Below, piece by piece: positions 24,367 to 30,257 of a stretch of DNA of 30,257 bases (positions are counted from its first letter, which is position 1; each line of letters starts with the position of its first letter). The DNA is from Rhizobiales bacterium UBA3584 (lineage in GTDB: Bacteria > Pseudomonadota > Alphaproteobacteria > Rhizobiales > Devosiaceae). Position numbers and translations under genes: made by a program. The stretch covers positions 1-30,257 of the forward strand of contig DFMV01000086.1 of the NCBI GenBank assembly GCA_002375765.1, in the 5' to 3' direction. The notes below the pieces were generated by a model. The model saw only the letters and a program-made list of their open reading frames with translations, made no database searches and was not told the origin of the DNA.

Positions 24367-26012
24367 GCCTGGCGCAATGGGAGGGGGTATCGATCCGGTA
24401 TCCCTTCGCCACCAGCGATGCTGTTGGTCCGGTCGATATCGCCATCGGGCATGGTGAAAGAGTTCTTGTGCTCGGGCCATCGGGGTCAGGCAAGTCCTCA
24501 CTCATGCTTGCCCTGACGGGGCTGATCCCGAATGCCGTTCCGGCGAGCGTTGTGGGGCGGATCAAACTGAATGGTGTTGACGTTGCCAGCCGCAGCGCGG
24601 CGCAATGGGCCGATACCGTGGCGCAATATTTCCAGAATGCCGATGAAACATTGTGTGGCATGCGGGTGGGCGAGGAAATTGCGTTCGCGTTGGAAAACCG
24701 GGGGGTGGAGCCGGCAACGATTGCGGCGCGAATAGCTGACGTTCTCGGAAGACTCGGCTTGCCACAGGTATGGCAACACAGGCGCAGTTCGGCACTGTCA
24801 GGTGGCGAACGCCAGCTTGTCGCGCTAGCTTCGGTGCTGGCGCAGGAGACGCCGATACTGATCGCCGACGAGCCAACCTCGCATTTGAGCCCGGCGGCCA
24901 CGGCCAAGGTCCATGGCCTGTTGTCGGACAGGAGCGCGTTTGAGGCCGTTGTGGTCATAGACCATAGGCTGGACGGGTTGATCGACACTATCGATCGCGT
25001 TGTCGTGCTTGGCGAAAACGGAGCGGTGCTGGCTGATATGCCGCCGGGACCGCTGTTTCGGGAGCGTGGAGCGGATCTCTTGGGCGCAGGTATCTGGCGG
25101 CCCGCTTTTTCGGCGCTCGACGATATGCTTGGTGCGGTCGGACTTGCCTCCGAGCGGGCTCCGCTGTCCTTTTCGGATGTGCTGGCGCCATTCGAGCCGG
25201 GCGTCGGCAATGGTGCGGCAATTGCAGCGGCCAGCGTCGTTGCACGCCGGTACATTGACCAACACGTCAGTTCTCCGTCGCCGGCCGGCAAGGTCATTGC
25301 ATCTCTGAGACAGGCCGACTGCGCGCCGCCGATGGCCCCTGTCGTTTTGAAGGGCGTCGACATCGATATTTGCGAGGGGGAAATCCTTGGGCTGGTTGGG
25401 CCCAACGGGGCGGGCAAGACGACACTGGCGGCAAGCCTGGCAGGGGTGCTGAGGCTGCGTGCGGGGCATCGGGAGGGGCCGATGGCGGGTATCGCATTCC
25501 AGAATCCGGAGGCCCAGCTGGTGGCGGCGAGCGTGCGGGAGGAAATCGCTGGGGCGATGGAGGGTGGCGGGGATAGCCGGGCGGTGCTGGAGCGGTGGGG
25601 GCTCACGGCGCTTGCGGACCGGCATCCGTTCGAACTCTCATTCGGGCAGAAGCGCCGGCTGGCGCTGGCAAGCCTCGATGCAAGCGGGCGATGGCCGTTC
25701 ATGGCTTTCGATGAGCCATTTTCCGGGCTGGACGCCGCGGGGGCGGCAATGGTCGCTGACCATCTTCTTGAGTTGAAGAAAAGGGGGAAGGGCGTAGTGC
25801 TCGTCACGCATGACATGGATATGGCGGTACGGCTCTGCGACCGGATTGCCGTGGTTGTCGAAGGCGGGATACTGGCCGAAGGCAGACCTCGGGACATCCT
25901 GGGCAATGCTGCCACGACCGAAAAGGCGGGATTGGCGCGGCCGAGTTTTGCGCCGGTGATCGATTGGCTGGATCGCGTCGAGATGGCGTCGCGCATTCGG
26001 GCTGCGGGGTGA
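24363..26012 (+). CDS. ykoD: ECF transporter tandem ATPase, YkoD-like
   Basis: A 549-residue protein with two ABC ATPase domains in one chain, replacing the usual EcfA1/EcfA2 pair. Domain 1: Walker A GPSGSGKSS (38-46), Q-loop Q91, signature LSGGERQ (145-151), Walker B ILIADE (165-170), switch H201. Domain 2: Walker A GPNGAGKTT (346-354), Q-loop Q380, a variant signature LSFGQ (425-429), Walker B FMAFDE (446-451) and THD with the switch His. A linker of about 100 residues lies between them (about 225-325). Domain 2 lacks the Gly-Gly of the standard signature, as is common in ECF ATPases. It powers uptake through YkoC and YkoE. ykoC starts seven bases after the stop. Confidence 0.94.
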   Translation: MSLAQWEGVSIRYPFATSDAVGPVDIAIGHGERVLVLGPSGSGKSSLMLALTGLIPNAVPASVVGRIKLNGVDVASRSAAQWADTVAQYFQNADETLCGMRVGEEIAFALENRGVEPATIAARIADVLGRLGLPQVWQHRRSSALSGGERQLVALASVLAQETPILIADEPTSHLSPAATAKVHGLLSDRSAFEAVVVIDHRLDGLIDTIDRVVVLGENGAVLADMPPGPLFRERGADLLGAGIWRPAFSALDDMLGAVGLASERAPLSFSDVLAPFEPGVGNGAAIAAASVVARRYIDQHVSSPSPAGKVIASLRQADCAPPMAPVVLKGVDIDICEGEILGLVGPNGAGKTTLAASLAGVLRLRAGHREGPMAGIAFQNPEAQLVAASVREEIAGAMEGGGDSRAVLERWGLTALADRHPFELSFGQKRRLALASLDASGRWPFMAFDEPFSGLDAAGAAMVADHLLELKKRGKGVVLVTHDMDMAVRLCDRIAVVVEGGILAEGRPRDILGNAATTEKAGLARPSFAPVIDWLDRVEMASRIRAAG

Positions 26013-26018
26013 GGGGGG

Positions 26019-26774
26019 ATGGCTGTGCTGTATGAAAGATTTGCGGACGCGCCGCTGGGACGGCTCAATCCGCTGACGGTCTTTTTCGTCTGTGTGGCGT
26101 TTTTCGTCGGGATCGCTACGTCGTTCGATCCGTTTTTCCAGATGTCGGTGATTGGCGTTGTCGCCCTGGTGCTTGTGGGCATTCAGCGGGTGCCGCCGCT
26201 GCTGCTTCTGGCATTGATGGTGCCGTTCATTCTGTTCGGCATGGGATTTGTGACCACCAATCTGCTGTTCCGCCAGGAAAGTGATTTTGCCATGCATATC
26301 GCGGGCGGGGATAATGGCGGTGGGGCGCTTTCGGCGGGGCTGACGTTGAGCCTGCGGGCATTGGCGATCGGGACGATTTCGATCCTGTTTGCCCTCAGTG
26401 TCGATCCGGGCGCTTTCGTGCGGGCGCTCATCGCCTATCTCAGATTTCCGGCGCGGCTGGGCTATGCGCTTTTTGTGGCCATGCAGCTGGTGCCCGATTT
26501 GCTGGCCGAGGCGGCGCAGATGCGCATGGCTCGAGCGATGCGGGCTGGCCGTCCCATGCGGCGTATTCCGGGTCCGCGGGAGATGGCGGCGCTGGCGGTG
26601 CCGCTCTTGGCTTTTGCCGTGCGCCGGGCCGGGCGGTCGGCGATTGCCATGGAAGCGCGGGGGTTCGGAGCGACGCCAACACGCACTATGGTGGGCGTGC
26701 CGGGGTTTTCGTGGGCCGACCCGGCGTTCCTGATCGCCGGGTCGACTGTGCTTGTGATGTTGCGGCTGGTTTAG
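26019..26774 (+). CDS. ykoC: ECF transporter transmembrane (T) component, YkoC-like
   Basis: A 251-residue membrane protein of the CbiQ/EcfT family. Helices lie at about residues 19-38, 43-60, 62-84 and 104-128, followed by a cytoplasmic coupling region. That region has the two characteristic Ala-Arg motifs, ARAMRAGR and MEARGFG, which contact the ATPases. Start ATG 26019 has GAGGGGG directly upstream. It is the last gene of the ykoFEDC unit. Its stop TAG (26772-26774) overlaps the stop of the convergent LTXXQ gene, so no separate terminator fits between them; a 4-bp GGCT/AGCC stem at the stop is too weak to call. Confidence 0.92.
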   Translation: MAVLYERFADAPLGRLNPLTVFFVCVAFFVGIATSFDPFFQMSVIGVVALVLVGIQRVPPLLLLALMVPFILFGMGFVTTNLLFRQESDFAMHIAGGDNGGGALSAGLTLSLRALAIGTISILFALSVDPGAFVRALIAYLRFPARLGYALFVAMQLVPDLLAEAAQMRMARAMRAGRPMRRIPGPREMAALAVPLLAFAVRRAGRSAIAMEARGFGATPTRTMVGVPGFSWADPAFLIAGSTVLVMLRLV

Positions 26775-27400
26775 CCCTCGACCTCGGGAGTTGCGGGAGC
26801 GGCATCGGTTGTGGGAGCCGATGGCGCGCTGCGCGGACCACCGGGACGCTGTGGGGTCAGCTTTTCGAGCTGGGCTTCATCGAGGCTTTCGACAAAGGCT
26901 TCGAAAGTGGGCTGGAGCGTTTCGAGGGCTTCGGCGCGGGCGGTGGTCATGGCGACCATGCCGGCAAAGCGGGCGACCAGATCGGGCGCTTCGGCCTCTT
27001 CCTCGGCGACAGGGGCGATTTCATCTCGCGCGGCCTGGACGTCTTCGAAGGCATCGAGAGCCGCGACGCGCAGGTCTTCGAGCAGTCCCTGCTGGTCTTC
27101 GGTCAACTCAAGCAGATGGGTGAGCCGGACTGCGGCAATATCGATCGCTTCGGCACCGCGGTTGGAGAAGAACATTTCGACGAGGCCGCCACCCTGGCCG
27201 AAGGCCGCGCCGCGACGGAAATGACCCATCTGGTTGTCGCCGCCGGGGCGGAAGCTGCGCGCTCCCTCACCCTGGATCTGGTGGACAGCAACGCCGTCGC
27301 GGGCGCCGCCGAAAGGCTGAGCGAGGGCCGGAGCGAGCGTTGCGGCTCCGATCGAGGCGGCGGCGATGGTTACGATCGCCGTCCGTGTCAGGTTCTTCAT
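26771..27400 (-). CDS. Periplasmic LTXXQ-motif (Spy/CpxP-like) protein
   Basis: A 209-residue exported protein. A signal peptide (MKNLTRTAIVTIAAASIGAA, cleavage after A-L-A near residue 27) precedes a Gly/Arg-rich segment. A helical core contains LTEDQQGLLEDLR (the LTxxQ motif, about residues 85-97) and a second, degenerate copy LDEAQLEKL. The C-terminus is Pro/Ala-rich. Relatives include the periplasmic chaperone Spy and the stress modulator CpxP, so a role in envelope stress or metal response is possible; it is not shown here. Start ATG 27400 has AAAGGAGA upstream; the in-frame ATG six codons earlier lies before that site. A small GGCGCA/TGCGCC stem (27423-27441) lies in the leader. Confidence 0.85.
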   Translation of the reverse strand: MKNLTRTAIVTIAAASIGAATLAPALAQPFGGARDGVAVHQIQGEGARSFRPGGDNQMGHFRRGAAFGQGGGLVEMFFSNRGAEAIDIAAVRLTHLLELTEDQQGLLEDLRVAALDAFEDVQAARDEIAPVAEEEAEAPDLVARFAGMVAMTTARAEALETLQPTFEAFVESLDEAQLEKLTPQRPGGPRSAPSAPTTDAAPATPEVEG

Positions 27401-27521
27401 TTGTCGTCTCCTTTGCATGGGCGGCGCAGCTTTCTTGCGCCGGTGGAAAAGAGACTAGGGGATGCAAGCTCACGACAGCCTGTCCGCCAGATGAAATGTT
27501 GGACAGGATGGTAAGGCAAAG

Positions 27522-27550
27522 AAAAGGGCCGGGGATAACCCGGCCCTTTT
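27522..27550 (-). terminator. Intrinsic terminator after the M29 aminopeptidase gene
   Basis: AAAAGGGCCGGG (27522-27533) and CCCGGCCCTTTT (27539-27550) form a perfect 12-bp stem with a 5-base loop. On the minus strand the stem ends in TTTT and is followed by CTTT, fitting a terminator 25 bases downstream of the aminopeptidase stop. An outer 9-bp inverted repeat (27503-27511 with 27551-27559) surrounds it. Confidence 0.85.
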
Positions 27551-27574
27551 CCATCCTGTTTGCAGCGCTTGCGA

Positions 27575-28828
27575 TCAGTTGGCCCATTCGCCCTTGCGGA
27601 AGACCGGCACGCGTTCGCCGTCCTGGGTGATGCCGTCGATATCCATCTGGTCGGACCCGATCATCCAGTCGATGTGGATGAGGCTCGAATTGCCGCCCTT
27701 TTCGGTGACTTCGTCTTCGGAAAGCTTGTCGCCTCCAACGAAGCATTCGGTGTAGCACTGGCCCATGGCAATGTGGCAGGCGGCATTTTCGTCAAACAGC
27801 GTGTTGTAGAACAAAACGCCGGACTGGCTGATGGGAGAGGAGTGCGGCACGAGTGCCACTTCACCCAGACGGCGGCCGCCTTCGTCGGTGTCGAGAACCT
27901 TGTTCCAGACGTTTTCTCCCTTGGAGGCCCGTACTTCGACGGCGACGCCGTCCTTGAAGACCATTTCGATGTCTTCGATCACCGAGCCATTGTGGGCCAG
28001 CGGCTTTGTGGCGCGCACGGTGCCGTTCACGCGGCGGGCGTGGGGGGTGGTGAAGACCTCTTCGGTCGGGATGTTTGGGTTGCAGGTGATGCCGTTCTTG
28101 GCGAGGGAGGCGCCACCGGCCCATTCGTGATCGTCGGCAAGTCCGACGACGAGATCGGTGCCCGGTGCCTGGAAGTGAAGATCGCGGAACTTCATCTTGT
28201 TGAGCCAGTCGCGGCGGGCGTGGATCTCAGCGTTATGCTGCTTCCAGGCTTCGACGGGATCGGCCTGGTCGACGCGGGAGGCGGCGAAAATGGCATCGGC
28301 CAGTTTGGCGACGGCTTCGTCTTCGCCGAGATCGGGGAAGACCAGTTTGGCCCATTTGGGGTTGGGGTAGGAAACGATGTTCCAGTTGATCTCAAAGCCC
28401 GTGATCTTCTTGATGGCGGGCTTGTAAGCCTTGGAATTGGCGCGGTTGGCGCGGGAGACCTTTTCGGGGTCCTGTTCGGCCAGCATCATGGGGTTGTCGC
28501 CGGAAATGGCGAGGCGCGCCGTGTTGGAGCCGAAAGCATTGGCCATGCCTTCATAGAGCCAGCCGGCAGCGTGATCGAAGGCTTCGTCATTGGCGTATTT
28601 GTAGCGGGCGAGGGTGGCCTCCTCGTCCGAATAGAGGGTGGTCACCAGCCCGGCGCCGGCCTTGTAGGCGTGCTCGGTGATCTTGCGCACGAGCGGGAGG
28701 GCCGAAAGGGGGGCGGTGATGAGCAGATCCTGACCGGCTTCGAGCCCGAGGCCGGTGTGAACGGCGACCTGGGCGAGCTTGTCGAGCTTTTCCTCGTTGA
28801 CGGGAGCGTTGGAACGCGAGTCGGGCAT
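27575..28828 (-). CDS. Aminopeptidase, M29 family (AmpS/PepS type)
   Basis: A 417-residue metallo-aminopeptidase expected in the cytoplasm. Likely metal ligands and catalytic residues sit in IPTEEVFTTP (E256/E257), E323 and H329 (GEVALVPHSSP), H352 (DENAACHIAMG) and H385/D387 (LIHIDWMIGS). All are present at the spacing expected for M29. Members use two divalent metals to remove N-terminal residues from peptides; specificity is broad and cannot be read here. The start ATG 28828 gives the common N-terminus NEEKLDKLAQVAVHTGLGL. It is divergent from the flavoprotein gene, with about 90 bases between starts. Confidence 0.94.
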   Translation of the reverse strand: MPDSRSNAPVNEEKLDKLAQVAVHTGLGLEAGQDLLITAPLSALPLVRKITEHAYKAGAGLVTTLYSDEEATLARYKYANDEAFDHAAGWLYEGMANAFGSNTARLAISGDNPMMLAEQDPEKVSRANRANSKAYKPAIKKITGFEINWNIVSYPNPKWAKLVFPDLGEDEAVAKLADAIFAASRVDQADPVEAWKQHNAEIHARRDWLNKMKFRDLHFQAPGTDLVVGLADDHEWAGGASLAKNGITCNPNIPTEEVFTTPHARRVNGTVRATKPLAHNGSVIEDIEMVFKDGVAVEVRASKGENVWNKVLDTDEGGRRLGEVALVPHSSPISQSGVLFYNTLFDENAACHIAMGQCYTECFVGGDKLSEDEVTEKGGNSSLIHIDWMIGSDQMDIDGITQDGERVPVFRKGEWAN

Positions 28829-28918
28829 GATGGGTCTTCTTTGTTTTGGAAATGACTCAGGTTGAGCGGGAAATCTATCGGTTTGACAGCGGCGGCGAAA
28901 GGGTGTTCTGGGCTGGCC

Positions 28919-30109
28919 ATGGACAAGCGCATTGCAATCATTGGGGGCGGGCCCGCCGGGTTGATGGCGGCCGAAGTGGTCTCGGCGGCGGGATATAACC
29001 TGACCGTTTACGAGCGGATGCCCACGGCCGGACGGAAACTGCTGATGGCGGGCAAGTCCGGGCTGAACCTAACCCATGCCGAGCCGATGGGGGATCTCTT
29101 TTCCCGGTTCGGGGCGGCGCGGGAGCGGCTGGAGCCCTTGCTTTCAGCGTTCGATAATGAGGCTGTGCGGGCCTGGGCGGCGGGGCTGGGCAGCGAGACG
29201 TTTGTGGGGTCTTCGGGGCGGGTGTTTCCCAAGGCGATGAAGGCTTCGCCGCTGCTGCGGGCGTGGCTTGAGCGGCTGGCGGGGCAGGGCGTTGCCATTC
29301 GCACGCGGCATCGCTGGGCGGGGTTCGAGGACGACGCGCTGGTGTTTGAGACGCCAGAGGGCGAGGTGCGCGAGACGTTCGATGCGGTGGTGCTGGCCCT
29401 GGGCGGGGCGAGCTGGCCCAAACTGGGGTCTGATGCGGCGTGGGTGGCCTGGCTTGAAGCGCGGGGTGTTTCTGTAAACCCGTTCCGCCCGGCCAATTGC
29501 GGGTTCGATGTAAACTGGAGCGCGCATTTCATCGAGCGGTTCGCGGGAGTGCCGGTCAAGGCCGTGGCGGTGGGGGCGACCCGGGGGGAGTTTGTCATCT
29601 CCCGGCATGGTGTCGAAGGCTCGCTGGTTTATGGGCAATCGGCGGCGCTGCGCGATGGGCTGGAGGCGGGGCCGACGGCGTTGGTGCTCGATCTGGCGCC
29701 CGACCGGTCGGCCGAGCGGCTCGAGCGCGATCTGGCGCGGCAGCCGGCCAAGGCGAGCCTTTCGAACCGGTTGCGCAAGGGAGCGGGGCTCGACGGGGTC
29801 AAGGCCGGGTTGGTGAGAGAGCTGACCAGCGAGGCGGTGCGCGGGGACAATGGTGCGCTGGCCGGGGCGATCAAGGCCCTGGCCGTGCCGCTGGTGCGGC
29901 CAAGGCCGATTGCCGAAGCGATTTCGGTGGCGGGCGGGATCGACTGGAGCGCGATCGATGCGCGGCTGATGCTGAAGAGGGTGCCGGGTGTGTTCGTGGC
30001 CGGGGAGATGCTCGACTGGGAAGCACCAACCGGCGGGTATCTGCTCTCGGCGTGCCTTGCCACGGGCCGGGCGGCGGGGCAGGGCGTGCTGGATCATCTC
30101 GGGGCATAG
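28919..30109 (+). CDS. HI0933-type NAD(P)/FAD-dependent oxidoreductase (PP_4765-like flavoprotein)
   Basis: A 396-residue flavoprotein. The dinucleotide-binding motif IIGGGPAGLMAAE is at about residues 7-19, followed by GRKLLMAGKSGLNLTHAEP, the signature of this branch. ALGGASWPKLGSD lies mid-protein, and the C-terminal FAD motif is VPGVFVAGEMLDWEAPTGGYLL...ATGRAAG. It matches the HI0933/BaiN-like superfamily, and the SGLNLTHAEP text points to the PP_4765 subgroup. Substrate unknown. Start ATG 28919 fits the family; the in-frame TTG at 28862 would add a non-conserved leader. Codon use here is strongly G-rich (gcg, ggg), more so than in the genes before it. Confidence 0.9.
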   Translation: MDKRIAIIGGGPAGLMAAEVVSAAGYNLTVYERMPTAGRKLLMAGKSGLNLTHAEPMGDLFSRFGAARERLEPLLSAFDNEAVRAWAAGLGSETFVGSSGRVFPKAMKASPLLRAWLERLAGQGVAIRTRHRWAGFEDDALVFETPEGEVRETFDAVVLALGGASWPKLGSDAAWVAWLEARGVSVNPFRPANCGFDVNWSAHFIERFAGVPVKAVAVGATRGEFVISRHGVEGSLVYGQSAALRDGLEAGPTALVLDLAPDRSAERLERDLARQPAKASLSNRLRKGAGLDGVKAGLVRELTSEAVRGDNGALAGAIKALAVPLVRPRPIAEAISVAGGIDWSAIDARLMLKRVPGVFVAGEMLDWEAPTGGYLLSACLATGRAAGQGVLDHLGA

Positions 30110-30257
30110 GACGCGCAAAAGCGCCCGACGGCCATAAGCCCCGGTTTATATTAGCGCGCCCGAATGGGGCGGAGAACGGCGAAGCAAGCTTCATCCGTAG
30201 TTTGGTAGTCAAGCGAAGCCAGCTTCGCCGTTCACATCCGGGGTTTTTGGCTTAGTC
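30110..30257. other. Non-coding end of window with a 12-bp inverted repeat
   Basis: No gene is supported. GAACGGCGAAGC (30174-30185) and GCTTCGCCGTTC (30222-30233) are perfect inverted repeats with 36 bases between them; the enclosed part repeats GAAGC/GCTTC words. The motif ATCCG follows each arm region (30193-30197 and 30236-30240). It looks like a dispersed repeat or a hairpin near the end of the flavoprotein transcript, but only one copy is in view. A GCGC-AAAA-GCGC mini-stem (30113-30124) directly follows the stop codon. Confidence 0.4.

Noticed and set aside
22258..24501. A 747-codon open frame on the minus strand running through ykoF and ykoE into the secreted protein gene
   Set aside because: Only the last 201 codons, after a clear signal peptide and ribosome site, look like protein. 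The rest is antisense to well-supported genes, and long open antisense frames are expected at this GC content.
24302..26182. A 626-codon open frame antisense to ykoD
   Set aside because: Ser/Ala/Pro-rich low-complexity text without domains, fully explained by the reverse complement of the ATPase gene.

Overview
The window is GC-rich chromosomal DNA of an alphaproteobacterium, most likely a member of the Hyphomicrobiales (Rhizobiales), perhaps near Devosiaceae. This rests on the gene content and order: purM-purN divergent from a perM-hdaA-ppk-ppx block, then rnd divergent from aspS. It also rests on HdaA- and YjhX-type proteins, a chimeric MaeB malic enzyme, and a dispersed palindromic repeat with TAGAGC ends of the kind common in this order. 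The assignment is an inference from protein and repeat style, not from a database search. No rRNA, tRNA, CRISPR array, insertion sequence or prophage gene is visible.

Layout. 1-1.5 kb: the 3' part of a pentapeptide-repeat gene that changes frame in a run of six G, a small conserved hypothetical, and a YjhX/TopAI-like gene on the minus strand. 1.7-4.4 kb: an AroQ-type chorismate mutase, a GNAT acetyltransferase, gatB and a 63-residue protein that is 48% proline. 4.4-5.4 kb: a palindromic repeat whose two ends supply the stop codons of both flanking genes, then an EamA permease. 5.5-7.2 kb: purM-purN (minus). 7.3-12.8 kb: perM-hdaA-ppk-ppx, tightly packed with overlapping starts. 12.85-16 kb: rnd (minus) and aspS (plus), divergent. 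16-20 kb: a CSS-motif EAL phosphodiesterase and maeB, ended by a clear intrinsic terminator shared with amn on the other strand. 21.8-22.9 kb: a DUF1801 gene and a secreted DUF1176-like gene (minus).

22.97-26.8 kb is the most coherent functional unit: a TPP riboswitch directly followed by ykoF-ykoE-ykoD-ykoC. These encode a soluble thiamine/HMP-binding protein and an ECF-type transporter (S component, tandem ATPase, T component). The 3' side of the riboswitch closing helix covers the ribosome binding site of ykoF, so control is probably translational and direct. 26.8-30.1 kb: a periplasmic LTXXQ (Spy/CpxP-like) protein, an M29 aminopeptidase and an HI0933-type flavoprotein. The window ends in non-coding DNA carrying a 12-bp inverted repeat.

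How the genes connect. AspS and GatB together suggest the indirect Asn-tRNA route (non-discriminating AspRS plus GatCAB). Ppk and Ppx make and break polyphosphate, and share a transcription unit with the replication-initiation regulator HdaA. PurM/PurN make purines and Amn breaks down AMP. I see mostly known families. No wholly new multi-gene system is evident. The most unusual points are the frame change in the pentapeptide gene, the repeat-derived stop codons, the proline-rich microprotein, the hairpin that contains the stop codons of both ppx and rnd, and the riboswitch-controlled thiamine-precursor uptake operon.
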